A stretch of DNA of 64,000 nucleotides from NCBI GenBank assembly GCA_025966315.1, contig JAOPUZ010000051.1, forward strand, positions 186,001 to 250,000, read 5' to 3'. The notes beneath the pieces were generated by a model. It was not told the origin of the DNA. It did no database searches and was given only the letters and a program-made list of their open reading frames with translations. Below are positions 16,514-25,160 of this stretch, piece by piece; within the stretch, counting starts at the first letter, position 1, and each line of letters opens with the position of its first letter. A program made the translations under genes and the position numbers. This DNA comes from Frankiales bacterium (GTDB lineage Bacteria; Actinomycetota; Actinomycetes; Mycobacteriales; Jatrophihabitantaceae).

Positions 16514-17242
16514 ATGCAGATGCACGCCGCTCCTCCTCCGGCTAGCCCACGCCCTCTGGCGGGCGCCCGCCTCGAAGTCGTACTGAACTATCTCGCTGGT
16601 TGGCCACGTCGCCTATGCGCTGGGCTCTGTCTGCTGCTGGCCGTGGCCAGTTTCGTCATCGCGAGGCGGCCGGCCGCGAAAGTACCGCCGGCCGGGCCCG
16701 AGCGTGCCGTGGTAGTGGCCAACAAGGATATGGGGCCGGGCACCGAGATCACGGCGGCCGACGTCCGGCTGTTGTCCCTGCCTCGTTCGGCGATGCCGGT
16801 CGACGTACTGACGGCCAGCCGGGACGCGATCGGTCATCGCATCGGCGCGCCCGTCGCCCGCGATGAGGTCCTGACGAAGATTCGGCTGCTGGACACTGCC
16901 CTTACCGACGACCTGCCTCGCGGGCACGTCGCGCTCTCGGTGCACCTGGCCGATCCTGCCCAGACCGATCTGTTACGCGCGGGATCCGACATCGATCTGT
17001 ACCTCGGCTTGGACGGCAGCGTCGGTGGTGGCGGCGAACTCGTCAACGGCCAATCCGTCAGCCCAGCAGCCGGCGGACATGCCGGCCGAATCGCAACCGG
17101 TGTGCGTGTCCTCGCGGTGTTACCCGACGCGGGTGGCGACACCGGATCAGCGCTGGCCGTGTCGGTGGATTCCGACACGGCGGCTCGACTCGCCGCGCGT
17201 CCAAACGGGCCCTACGTCGCTACTCTGAGACCGCCGCCATAA
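16514..17242 (+). CDS. SAF-domain protein, CpaB/RcpC-like
   Basis: 242 residues. One transmembrane helix (~33-52, RLCAGLCLLLAVASFVIARR) anchors an external SAF domain (VVVANKDMGPGTEITAADVR, then IGHRIGAPVARDEVLTKIRL). SAF domains of this type occur in pilus assembly protein CpaB, but no tad/flp pilus genes lie nearby, so a link to pili is only possible. It stands alone between the FmdB-like gene and mscL. Confidence 0.8.
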   Translation: MQMHAAPPPASPRPLAGARLEVVLNYLAGWPRRLCAGLCLLLAVASFVIARRPAAKVPPAGPERAVVVANKDMGPGTEITAADVRLLSLPRSAMPVDVLTASRDAIGHRIGAPVARDEVLTKIRLLDTALTDDLPRGHVALSVHLADPAQTDLLRAGSDIDLYLGLDGSVGGGGELVNGQSVSPAAGGHAGRIATGVRVLAVLPDAGGDTGSALAVSVDSDTAARLAARPNGPYVATLRPPP

Positions 17243-17323
17243 CCGGGCGGATCAGTCCGAGCCGTTCGAACCTGACAGAAATCGCAGAATGCCGCGACTG
17301 AATGAGCAACCCCAGGGGAGCAG

Positions 17324-17764
17324 ATGATCAAGGGCTTCAAGGAATTCGTCATGCGGGGCAACATCGTCGATCTGGCCATCGCCGTCGTGATCGGCACCGC
17401 ATTCGCCGCGGTGGTGAACACCTTCGTCTCAGCCATCGTCAAACCGATAATCGCCTCTCTACCGGGCGCGAGCGTCAACGGTTGGGGCTTTCACCTGCGC
17501 GGCGGCGAGCTCGAGCAGTCCACCTTCATCGACATATCAGCGATCATCAACGCCTTGATCGTGTTCGTGCTGACCGCGCTGGTCGTCTACTTTGCCTTCG
17601 TCGTGCCGATGAAGAAGGTTCAGGAACTGCGTGCGCGCGGCATCGAACCGGAAGCAGCCGCCGTCCCCGAGGACGTACTGCTGCTGCGCGAGATTCGCGA
17701 CGCATTGGGAGCACGCCCGGTCGACGGCACCGCGGGCCCGACACCAAAGCACCCGACCGCCTGA
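17324..17764 (+). CDS. mscL: Large-conductance mechanosensitive channel
   Basis: 146 residues. MIKGFKEFVMRGNIVDLAIA is the MscL N-terminal amphipathic helix and TM1 start; TM1 (GTAFAAVVNTFVSAIVKPI) and TM2 (ALIVFVLTALVVYFAFVV) flank a periplasmic loop, followed by the cytoplasmic helix (PEDVLLLREIRDAL). It opens under membrane tension during osmotic downshock. GGGGAG precedes ATG 17324. The C-terminal tail falls in a short imperfect duplication (about 17744-17796) that repeats the end of the gene. Confidence 0.96.
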   Translation: MIKGFKEFVMRGNIVDLAIAVVIGTAFAAVVNTFVSAIVKPIIASLPGASVNGWGFHLRGGELEQSTFIDISAIINALIVFVLTALVVYFAFVVPMKKVQELRARGIEPEAAAVPEDVLLLREIRDALGARPVDGTAGPTPKHPTA

Positions 17765-17844
17765 GCACCCGACCGCCAAAGCACCCGACGGCCTGAGCGC
17801 AACCGGCCGCCTAGCCCGCAGCCGGCCCACCACGGCAGCCGGTA

Positions 17845-18090
17845 CTAGCCGTGGTGCGGCGGACGCTCGGCCAGGTACCAGTCATCAGAACGCTCGGCCG
17901 CCTGGTCGCCCCAGCCGACATCTTGCTCGTCGGAACTCCGCGAAGGCAGTACTTCCTCGTGCGGGTGTCGGACGACTTCCTCGTGCGGGTGGCGAGAGGT
18001 ACCGGCGCCCGACGATGATGGAGTCTCCGTCAGTTGAGGATTGGTCGGCCGTGGATCAGCAGAGTTATCAGCGTCAGGGTCATCGGGCAT
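17845..18090 (-). CDS. Conserved small acidic actinobacterial protein
   Basis: About 81 residues, acidic and likely disordered, ending in EQDVGWGDQ and DDWYLAERPPHHG. This WGD...RPPHHG ending is a recurring C-terminus in short actinobacterial proteins of unknown function. ATG 18090 has GGAGGT almost touching it, which is unusually close; GTG 18153 is the alternative start. A duplicated HPHEEV peptide (twice) marks a small internal repeat. Confidence 0.55.
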   Translation of the reverse strand: MPDDPDADNSADPRPTNPQLTETPSSSGAGTSRHPHEEVVRHPHEEVLPSRSSDEQDVGWGDQAAERSDDWYLAERPPHHG

Positions 18091-18186
18091 ACCTCCAGTG
18101 TGCCCGGGCGGCTGGACGACCAACTCGATAGCTGGCCACGCGGAGCAATCCACCTACGACAAAGCACAGAAAGGCTGTTGATTCCG

Positions 18187-18651
18187 ATGTTCGACAAGCT
18201 GAAGAAACTGGCCGACCAGGCGAAGGACAAGGCCGGTCCGCTGGCCGAACAAGCCAAGGAGAAAGCCGGACCACTAGCCTCTCAAGCCATGAAGAAGGCT
18301 CAGGAGGTGACCGAGCAGGCCAAGGAGAAGGCCGGACCGCTCGCCGCCCAGGCCAAGGACAAGGCCGGCGACTTCGCCGAGAAGGCCGCGCCGAAGCTCG
18401 CCGAGGGAGTCGACAAGGCCGCGGACAGTTTCGACAAGGCAACCAAGGGCCGCTTCGCGGACAAGGTCGACACGGTTCAGGACAAGGCGAAGGATGGCAT
18501 TACGGCTGCCTCGAAGGCGGCGCAGGAGTCACGCGCTTCCGCCGGGACGCCCGCCCCGACGCCGACGCCGGCTCCGACGCCCGAGGCGCCCCCTGCGGTC
18601 GTCCTGGACACGCCGGCTCCGGTAACTCCAGACGCCCCGCCGAGTAACTGA
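18187..18651 (+). CDS. MT0933-like antitoxin-family protein with LEA-like repeats
   Basis: 154 residues, predicted as long amphipathic helix. MFDKLKKLADQAKDKAGPLA opens three KAGPLAxQA repeats (about residues 15-60), then KAAPKLAEGVDKAADSFDKA and a Pro/Thr-rich tail. The start region matches the MT0933 family, named from a proposed mycobacterial antitoxin. No toxin gene is adjacent, and the repeats look like LEA/apolipoprotein-type membrane or stress helices, so the antitoxin name is doubtful. Start ATG 18187 follows an AGAAAGG-type ribosome site. Confidence 0.75.
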   Translation: MFDKLKKLADQAKDKAGPLAEQAKEKAGPLASQAMKKAQEVTEQAKEKAGPLAAQAKDKAGDFAEKAAPKLAEGVDKAADSFDKATKGRFADKVDTVQDKAKDGITAASKAAQESRASAGTPAPTPTPAPTPEAPPAVVLDTPAPVTPDAPPSN

Positions 18652-18653
18652 TC

Positions 18654-18893
18654 ATGTCGAGTCAGGTCACCGTCCGTTACTGGGCCGGGGCCCGTCGGGC
18701 GGCTGGCCTGAACTCGGAGATTCTGGCCGCAGACACCGTCGGAGCCGTGGTCTCGCAGCTAAGCGAGCGTCCGGCCCTGTCCAAGGTGCTCGCCGCCAGC
18801 TCATTTCTCGTCGACGGGATCACGGCGAACCTCGATACCCCGCTGCCGGCCGGTTCGACTCTGGACGTGCTACCGCCGTTCGCCGGCGGCTGA
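18654..18893 (+). CDS. moaD: MoaD/ThiS-family sulfur carrier
   Basis: 79 residues ending in a C-terminal FAGG, the Gly-Gly that is adenylylated and thiocarboxylated. VTVRYWAGARRAAGL and TLDVLPPFAGG are typical. It is the small subunit of molybdopterin synthase, which adds two sulfurs to precursor Z. It converges on moaE across a hairpin (18899-18952) and lies two bases after the MT0933-like gene. Confidence 0.92.
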   Translation: MSSQVTVRYWAGARRAAGLNSEILAADTVGAVVSQLSERPALSKVLAASSFLVDGITANLDTPLPAGSTLDVLPPFAGG

Positions 18894-18898
18894 CCAGC

Positions 18899-18952
18899 CC
18901 GGAAAGTCCTAAGCTCACGTCGCCATAGGGCCGCGTGAATAGGACTTTCCGG
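18899..18952. terminator. Bidirectional hairpin between moaD and moaE
   Basis: Perfect 13-base arms CCGGAAAGTCCTA (18899-18911) and TAGGACTTTCCGG (18940-18952), with an inner TCACG/CGTGA pairing, form a ~54-base hairpin between convergent genes. There is no T-tract, as is common for actinobacterial terminators. Confidence 0.8.
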
Positions 18953-18961
18953 CAGGTCGCG

Positions 18962-19420
18962 CTACGGGCAGTTCACCCATTCGTCCGTGCCGTCGGCAAA
19001 GACCTGGCGCTTCCAGATGGGTAGCCGGGCCTTGACCTCTTCGACCAGCCGACTGGCCTGGTCCAGTGCCTGCTTGCGATGAGCGGCGGACACCGTCACC
19101 ACCAGGGCGACATCGCCGATTTTCAACTCGCCGACCCGGTGGCTGACCGCCAAGGCAATGACGTTGTCGTCGGCCGCAACCTCGGCAGCGATTCCGCGCA
19201 ATACGTCGCCGGCGCTCGGGTGCGAGTCATACTCCAACGCGGTGACGCCGCGGCCATGATCGTGATCTCGCACCACCCCGCGAAACGTCACCTCCGCGCC
19301 GGCAGCGGGATCACCGACCGCGTCGATATGTGCCATTACGTCGAGCGGGCTGGCAGACACCTCAGCAATCCGTATCTTGCCGGCCGTGTCTGTTGCTGTG
19401 CTGCTCGGATCTTGCGCCAT
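18962..19420 (-). CDS. moaE: Molybdopterin synthase catalytic subunit
   Basis: 152 residues. GAEVTFRGVVRDHDHGRGVT, LEYDSHPSAG, AVSHRVGELKIGD and VKARLPIWKRQVFADG hold the conserved Lys/Arg residues of the MoaE active site. It pairs with MoaD to form molybdopterin. ATG shares one base with the mogA stop, so moaC-mogA-moaE is a coupled operon on the minus strand. Confidence 0.94.
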   Translation of the reverse strand: MAQDPSSTATDTAGKIRIAEVSASPLDVMAHIDAVGDPAAGAEVTFRGVVRDHDHGRGVTALEYDSHPSAGDVLRGIAAEVAADDNVIALAVSHRVGELKIGDVALVVTVSAAHRKQALDQASRLVEEVKARLPIWKRQVFADGTDEWVNCP

Positions 19421-19938
19421 CAGACTCCCCCACCCTCACGATGGTCACCGCCATGGACCTGGTCGAGGACATGCGCGACCAGTGGTGCCAACACCGCCAA
19501 TCCGTCCCGCACGCCGCCCGGCGAACCGGGCAGTGTTACTACCAGGGCGTCGCCGATCAAGCCGGCCACCCCGCGGGACAGTACCGAAGTGGGCACCCGA
19601 TCGGCCGAAGCCTGCCGGATGCGCTCGGCGATGCCCGGTATCGCGCGTTCCAGCAACGGCTCGACCGCCTCGGGCGTGACATCGGTCGGGGTTACTCCGG
19701 TGCCGCCGGTGGTCACGATCAGCCGAGCACCCGCGTCGAGGGCTCGAGTCAGGGCCGCCCGGATGTCACCGATCTCGTCGCGCACCACCTCGCGTACGAC
19801 GACGTCGACCTGCCAGCTCGTCAGCGTGTCCACCAGCAACTGGCCCGAATCGTCCGAGCGCGTTCCGGCGGCTGAGCGATTGGAGCAGGTGATCACCGCG
19901 CCGCTCACAGACAGCTGCGGGACATCGGCGTCAGCCAT
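19420..19938 (-). CDS. mogA: Molybdopterin adenylyltransferase, MogA/MoaB family
   Basis: 172 residues. AVITCSNRSAAGTRSDDSG and LIVTTGGTGVTPTDVTPEAV are the MoCF/MoaB motifs; the late GDALVVTLPGSPGGVRD is the G-domain loop. It adenylylates molybdopterin for Mo insertion by MoeA/Glp. ATG 19938 overlaps the moaC stop (ATGGCTGA) and is preferred over the upstream in-frame start. Confidence 0.92.
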   Translation of the reverse strand: MADADVPQLSVSGAVITCSNRSAAGTRSDDSGQLLVDTLTSWQVDVVVREVVRDEIGDIRAALTRALDAGARLIVTTGGTGVTPTDVTPEAVEPLLERAIPGIAERIRQASADRVPTSVLSRGVAGLIGDALVVTLPGSPGGVRDGLAVLAPLVAHVLDQVHGGDHREGGGV

Positions 19939-20428
19939 TGGCTCGGTCAGCACCTTCCGCACGGGTCCACTCACCACGGCGTCCGCCGGCCTTGTGCTGC
20001 AGCTGGATATCGGTGAGGACAGCCGCGCGGTCGACGGCTTTGACCATATCGTACAAGGCTAAACCGGCCGTGGCGACGGACGTCAACGCTTCCATCTCCA
20101 CTCCGGTCCGGTCAGCGGTACGCACCGTCGAGGTTATGTGCACCCGGTCGGCGCGCACGTCGAGGTCCACCCGCACACCATGGATCGCCACCGGATGGCA
20201 GAGCGGCAACAGATCGGGGGTTCGCTTGGCCGCGGCGATCCCGGCGATTCGAGCCACCGCCAGCGCGTCGCCCTTCGGTAAGCCACCGTTGCTGAGCAGC
20301 TCGATCACCTCGGGCGTAGTGATGAACGTGCCACTGGCGACCGCCTGCCGGACCGTGATGTCCTTGCCCGAAACGTCCACCATCCGGGCCGCACCGGCTG
20401 CGTCTACGTGCGTCAATTCCACGGACAC
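19931..20428 (-). CDS. moaC: Cyclic pyranopterin monophosphate synthase
   Basis: 165 residues. MVDVSGKDITVRQAVASG, GDALAVARIAGIAAAKRTPD, LCHPVAIHGVRVDL, GVEMEALTSVATAGLALYDM and VKAVDRAAVL are the MoaC signature regions; the conserved substrate-binding Asp and Lys are present in YDMVKAVD. It works with MoaA, which is not in the window. GTG 20428 is the first gene of moaC-mogA-moaE. Confidence 0.95.
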   Translation of the reverse strand: MSVELTHVDAAGAARMVDVSGKDITVRQAVASGTFITTPEVIELLSNGGLPKGDALAVARIAGIAAAKRTPDLLPLCHPVAIHGVRVDLDVRADRVHITSTVRTADRTGVEMEALTSVATAGLALYDMVKAVDRAAVLTDIQLQHKAGGRRGEWTRAEGADRANG

Positions 20429-20545
20429 CAGCCTACGGGCCGCCCCGGGTGGGCGGGTTGTTCCACCGTATGAGCCGCTGGGCCTATGGTGGCACCCAAG
20501 ATCAAGGGGCGAGCGCTCTCCCGATCTGAGTCAGGAGGACCCGTG

Positions 20546-22216
20546 GTGGCGAGTGGGTCGACGGGCGATCACGGGCTGCGCATCGTTAACGGCGCCGAAA
20601 CGAGCTCTCCATATCGTTCGCCCATGGCGGACCTGTTCTCCAGTTACGCGGTCGGCCGCGCATGGGATGAGATGTTCATCGATTCGACGACGACGCGCCC
20701 GGCCTACGAGGCTGTGATTGCCGCCGTCCAATCGCTGGATGCCGACGACCTGCGGGCTCGCGCCGAGGGCCTGGCGCGGGCGTTCCTGGACCGGGGCGTC
20801 ACGTTCGACGTCGGCGGCGTGGAGCGTCCGTTCCCGCTCGATGTGATCCCGCGGATCATCGAGGCGGCCGAGTGGGACGTGGTCTCGCGCGGCGTGGCCC
20901 AGCGAGTCCGTGCCCTGGAGGCCTTCCTCGCCGATGTCTACGGTCCACGACTGTCCGTCGCCGACGGCGTGGTACCGCATCAGGTGATGGTGACGTCCAA
21001 CTACTTCGAACGGCACGCCAGCGGGATCGAGCCGGCGAACGGCGTCCGGGTGCATGTCGCCGGAATCGATCTGATCCGGGATGAACAGGGGCGGTTCCGC
21101 GTCCTGGAGGACAACGTCCGGATCCCGTCCGGGGTGAGCTACGTCCTGGAGAACCGGCTGGCCACGATGCAGGCCCTGCCGGAATTGTTCGCCGGCGTCC
21201 GCGCCCGAACCGTTTCTGACTATCCGAGCCAACTGCTGCAGGCTCTGCGTAAGGCCGCCCCGCACGGAATCAGCGATCCGTGCGTCGTGCTGCTCACACC
21301 GGGCGCCTTCAACGCCGCGTACTTCGAGCACACGTTGCTGGCGCGAACGATGGGCGTCGAACTCGTCGAGGGCCGCGATCTGGTGTGCCGCAACAATGTG
21401 GTGAGCATGCGAACCACGGCCGGCGAACAACGTGTCGACGTGATTTATCGCCGCGTCGATGACGCGTTCCTGGACCCGGTGCATTTCAACCCCGGTTCGG
21501 TGCTGGGCTGCCCCGGCCTGCTGACCGCAGCCCGGGCCGGCAACGTCACAATCGCCAACGCGGTCGGCAATGGCGTGGCCGACGACAAGCTGCTGTACAC
21601 CTACGTTCCGGATCTGGTGCGTTACTTCCTGCACGAGGAACCGATCCTGGCCAACGTCGACACCTTCCGGCTCGAGCAACCGGATCAGCTGGCCGAGGTT
21701 CTGGACCGGCTGCATGAGTTGGTGCTCAAGCCGGTCGACGGCTCCGGCGGCAAGGGCATTGTGATCGGACCGCAGGCCGACAAGGAAGAACTCGAGGAAC
21801 TGCGCATCAAAGTAATGGCCGACCCGCGCGGCTGGATCGCCCAGCAGGTCGTACAGCTCTCGACCGTTCCGACGGTCATCGGCGACACGATTGCGCCGCG
21901 TCACGTCGATCTGCGCCCGTTCGCGGTCAATGACGGTGACGACATCTGGGTGCTGCCCGGTGGCTTGACCCGAGTGGCCCTGCCCGAAGGTTCGCTCGTC
22001 GTCAACTCCAGTCAGGGCGGCGGCTCGAAGGACACCCTGGTGCTCGATCCGCCGCGGGCGCTGTACCAATCCCAGATGACCGAAGATCCGGATCACGACG
22101 TGACGACCGTCATCGACGTCACCGTCGCAGCCATCGGTGCGTTGCCGCCACCGATACATATGCGCACCCAGGACCCCGGCCCGGCGATCGCGCAACAACA
22201 GCAGCAGCAGCAGTAA
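20546..22216 (+). CDS. Circularly permuted ATP-grasp type 2 protein
   Basis: About 556 residues. FLADVYGPRLSVADGVVPHQ, VLEDNVRIPSGVSYVLENR, VDVIYRRVDDAFLDP and LKPVDGSGGKGIVIGP are diagnostic of the DUF404/DUF407 ATP-grasp family. The first of three genes found together in many bacteria (Rv2411c-Rv2409c in M. tuberculosis), thought to ligate amino acids to a carrier or small molecule of unknown identity. GTG 20546 has AGGAGG seven bases upstream; ATG 20624 lacks a ribosome site. A terminal polyglutamine run of seven Gln is encoded by CAR repeats at 22194-22213. Confidence 0.9.
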   Translation: MASGSTGDHGLRIVNGAETSSPYRSPMADLFSSYAVGRAWDEMFIDSTTTRPAYEAVIAAVQSLDADDLRARAEGLARAFLDRGVTFDVGGVERPFPLDVIPRIIEAAEWDVVSRGVAQRVRALEAFLADVYGPRLSVADGVVPHQVMVTSNYFERHASGIEPANGVRVHVAGIDLIRDEQGRFRVLEDNVRIPSGVSYVLENRLATMQALPELFAGVRARTVSDYPSQLLQALRKAAPHGISDPCVVLLTPGAFNAAYFEHTLLARTMGVELVEGRDLVCRNNVVSMRTTAGEQRVDVIYRRVDDAFLDPVHFNPGSVLGCPGLLTAARAGNVTIANAVGNGVADDKLLYTYVPDLVRYFLHEEPILANVDTFRLEQPDQLAEVLDRLHELVLKPVDGSGGKGIVIGPQADKEELEELRIKVMADPRGWIAQQVVQLSTVPTVIGDTIAPRHVDLRPFAVNDGDDIWVLPGGLTRVALPEGSLVVNSSQGGGSKDTLVLDPPRALYQSQMTEDPDHDVTTVIDVTVAAIGALPPPIHMRTQDPGPAIAQQQQQQQ

Positions 22217-22285
22217 GGATTGCTCCACGAAAGGTAAGGCCAGGCCCAACATCAGACTTGCGCCAACGGAAAGCAGGAGCGCGTC

Positions 22286-23221
22286 ATGCTCAGTCGGATC
22301 GCCGAATCCCTTTTCTGGATAGGACGATACGTCGAGCGTGCCGATGACACGGCCCGGATTCTGGACATCTATCTGCAGAAGATTCTCGAGGACGCCACGC
22401 TCGAACACACGGCCTGCCGGTCACTGTTCGAGGTGATGGGACGCGAACTGCCGCCAGACGAACAGCCGGTCGGCGTCCGCGAGGTGCTGCAGGATCTGGC
22501 CTACGACCGGCAGGCGCAGAGTTCCATCACCGGTGCGCTGGCCGCGGCCCGGGTCAATGCCCGCAGCGCACGGGATACCGTGTCCTCCGAGCTGTGGGAG
22601 GCGCTGAACCTGACCTTCCTGGATCTGGCCGAACAACGCCGACGGGCGCTTCGTACCGGTCCGCACCGATTTTTTCAGTGGGTACGCGAACGCACCGCCC
22701 TGGTCAGCGGCGTCGCCGACTCGACCATGAGCCGGGACGAGGGCTGGCGCTTCTTCGTGCTGGGCCGCTCGATCGAGCGGGTGGACATGACCGCGCGGCT
22801 GATCACGACCAAGGCCTCGCTCGGCCCGTCAGACCCGACCTGGACGACCTTGCTGCGGGCGTGTGGCGCCAACGAGGCCTACCTGCGTACCTATCGCGGA
22901 CGGGTCAGCGACCAGACGGCGGCCGAATTCCTGTTGTTGGACCGGCTGTTTCCGCGTTCGATGTTCTTCGCGCTGTCCGAGGCGGAAGAATGCCTGGCCG
23001 TCCTGGAGAGTGGCGAGGGACGACTCGGCAGTGCCGATGCCGCCCGTAGATTACTGGGCCGGGCCAGAACGGGACTGGAATACCGAGGGGTCGAAGAAAT
23101 GATGGCCGATCTGGCCGGCCACCTAGAAGCAATTCAATCGGCGTGCGCGGATGCCACCGCAGCGGTGGGTACCCGCTACTTCCCGCATTCGGTGATCGCC
23201 TGGGTTGGCAAAGGGGCTTGA
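22286..23221 (+). CDS. Alpha-E domain protein (DUF403)
   Basis: 311 residues, all-helical. MLSRIAESLFWIGRYVERAD is the hallmark N-terminus; EGWRFFVLGRSIERVDMTAR and FPRSMFFALSEAEECLAVLE are internal family motifs. Second gene of the ATP-grasp/alpha-E/transglutaminase cluster and likely a scaffold or partner of the ATP-grasp enzyme. AGGAG precedes ATG 22286. Confidence 0.92.
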   Translation: MLSRIAESLFWIGRYVERADDTARILDIYLQKILEDATLEHTACRSLFEVMGRELPPDEQPVGVREVLQDLAYDRQAQSSITGALAAARVNARSARDTVSSELWEALNLTFLDLAEQRRRALRTGPHRFFQWVRERTALVSGVADSTMSRDEGWRFFVLGRSIERVDMTARLITTKASLGPSDPTWTTLLRACGANEAYLRTYRGRVSDQTAAEFLLLDRLFPRSMFFALSEAEECLAVLESGEGRLGSADAARRLLGRARTGLEYRGVEEMMADLAGHLEAIQSACADATAAVGTRYFPHSVIAWVGKGA

Positions 23222-23251
23222 GATGCGCTCCATCGGGGAAGGTTCGCGGCT

Positions 23252-24094
23252 ATGACCTGGCGTGTTCGCGTACGACATCGCACCGGCTATTCCTACGGCG
23301 GCGAGGTGGAATCCTCATTCAACGAAGCGCGCGTGACGCCGTTGACGGACGCCTCTCAGGTCACCTTGGACTCACGCGTGGAGATAAGCCCGTCGGCCAG
23401 CGCGTACCGGTATCGCGACTACTGGGGCACGCAGGTCATCTCGTTCGACATCCATTCACCGCACACCGAGTTGATCGTGACCGCGACCAGTGTCGTCGAG
23501 ACCATGCTGCGTTCCGTCACGCCCGGCGGCCTGAGCTGGTCAGATCTGCACACCGACGCGGTACGTGACTACCACGCGGAATGGCTTGCCTTCGGTGCTC
23601 GCACCGATCCGGACGGCGAGCTGGCCGAGCTGGCCCGGCAAGCCTCAGTCGGCTTGGCGCCGAGCGACGCGGCGCGGGCCTGCGCGGACGCCGTAGGCAG
23701 CCAGATGGACTACGTCCGCGGCGCCACCGGTGTTCACACCAGCGGGCTGCAGGCCTGGCAGGAGCGTAAAGGCGTTTGCCAGGACTTTGCCCATGTAACG
23801 CTGGGAATGTTGCGATCACTGCGGATTCCCGCGCGGTACGTTTCGGGATACCTGCATCCGAACGCGGACGCGGAGCTGGGCGAAACCATCACCGGCGAGA
23901 GCCACGCCTGGGTCGAGTGGTGGGACGGCGAATGGATCGGCTACGACCCGACGAATAGCAAGCCGGTCGGCGACCAGCACGTCTCAGTAGCGCGCGGCCG
24001 GGACTACGACGACGTCACCCCGCTCAAGGGCGTGTACTCCGGAGCGCCATCGTCGGAGCTGGGTGTATTGGTCGAAGTCACCCGGCTGGCCTGA
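23252..24094 (+). CDS. Transglutaminase-like protein of the ATP-grasp cluster
   Basis: 280 residues. An N-terminal beta domain (Bact_transglu_N, from MTWRVRVRHRTGYSYGGEVE) precedes the papain-like core with catalytic Cys in RKGVCQDFAHVTLGMLR, His in GESHAWVEWW and Asp in IGYDPTN. It probably cleaves or transfers an amide bond on the product of the ATP-grasp partner. The three-gene order is strongly conserved across bacteria. Confidence 0.92.
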   Translation: MTWRVRVRHRTGYSYGGEVESSFNEARVTPLTDASQVTLDSRVEISPSASAYRYRDYWGTQVISFDIHSPHTELIVTATSVVETMLRSVTPGGLSWSDLHTDAVRDYHAEWLAFGARTDPDGELAELARQASVGLAPSDAARACADAVGSQMDYVRGATGVHTSGLQAWQERKGVCQDFAHVTLGMLRSLRIPARYVSGYLHPNADAELGETITGESHAWVEWWDGEWIGYDPTNSKPVGDQHVSVARGRDYDDVTPLKGVYSGAPSSELGVLVEVTRLA

Positions 24095-24235
24095 CGACCC
24101 TGCTGTTGTGGAAAGAACTCCGGCAAGAGCGGAATCCTTACACCATCGGCCGCGGGCACGCTGGGTTCCTCACAACAGATTCACCGTCATTGGGTAGGAA
24201 GGGGGTCTATCGCCGGACCCGCGAAAGGATTTGAG

Positions 24236-25114
24236 ATGGACGTAGAGGCTCCCGAACGGCCGACTATCGACTCTGGACGCCGTGGATCAGCGCCGAGAAG
24301 CCGTCACACTTCTTTGTTCGTCGGCATCGCCATTGCCGTGTTCGCTTTGTTGTTCGGCAGCATCGCGACCGCATCGGCCAAGGACGATCACCACCATCCC
24401 AGCCCGCCCAATCCGTCGGCAACCCCGGTGCACGGCGACGCCATTCCTAACGTCACCCTGGTCGAGAATCAGATCAAAGCGTATTACAGCGACACCCTGG
24501 TGGGCACTGATCACGTGCCGTCCGCCACCGGCAACTACGCGAAAGAAATGGCCAAGATCGAGAAAGCAGCTGACGCGTACCTAGCCAGCAGCAAGGCCCG
24601 CCATCCCCGTGGCGTCAAGGGCAAAGTCAAGCCGGCCGTCTTGTTCGATGTCGATGACACCACGCTCAATACCTACAACTACGAAATCTTCTCGGGCTTT
24701 TCTTACAACCCGGTAACCAACGCCGAATACGTCAACGACGCGCGCTTCCCCGCGGTGCCGGGCATGCCGTCGCTGGTCAACTGGGCCGCTAAGAAGGGTT
24801 ACACCGTATTCTTCCTGACTGGCCGCCCCGAGGCCCAGCGAGCCGGTACCGTGACCAACCTGGTCAAGGTCGGCTACCAGGTTCCGACCGACGCCAATCA
24901 CCTTTACCTCAAGCAGGCCACCCCGCCGTCCTACTTGCATTGCGCCGCGGTGACGACCTGCACGACGATCGAATACAAGTCCGGTACACGGGCACACATC
25001 GAGTCATTGGGCTATGACATCGTCGGCAACTTCGGCGACCAATTCTCCGACCTGTCGGGTGGCTACGGGGACCGGACCTTCAAGCTGCCGAATCCGATGT
25101 ACTACCTGCCGTGA
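24236..25114 (+). CDS. Secreted HAD-family acid phosphatase (class B/IIIB)
   Basis: 292 residues. A signal anchor (~24-48, TSLFVGIAIAVFALLFGSIA) is followed by a His-rich linker and a HAD core: nucleophile motif VLFDVDDTTLNTY, motif II VFFLTGRPE, and NFGDQFSDL with the metal-binding Asp. PF03767-type enzymes hydrolyse phosphate monoesters outside the membrane. AAAGGA precedes ATG 24236. Monocistronic. Confidence 0.88.
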   Translation: MDVEAPERPTIDSGRRGSAPRSRHTSLFVGIAIAVFALLFGSIATASAKDDHHHPSPPNPSATPVHGDAIPNVTLVENQIKAYYSDTLVGTDHVPSATGNYAKEMAKIEKAADAYLASSKARHPRGVKGKVKPAVLFDVDDTTLNTYNYEIFSGFSYNPVTNAEYVNDARFPAVPGMPSLVNWAAKKGYTVFFLTGRPEAQRAGTVTNLVKVGYQVPTDANHLYLKQATPPSYLHCAAVTTCTTIEYKSGTRAHIESLGYDIVGNFGDQFSDLSGGYGDRTFKLPNPMYYLP

Positions 25115-25160
25115 CGCCCGAGCGCGATCGCACGACGCACCGGCGGCGGGTCGGCCTGAG

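Noticed and set aside
20531-22408. Long open frame antisense to the ATP-grasp gene
   Set aside because: High-GC shadow of a clearly conserved gene; its translation shows no family motif.
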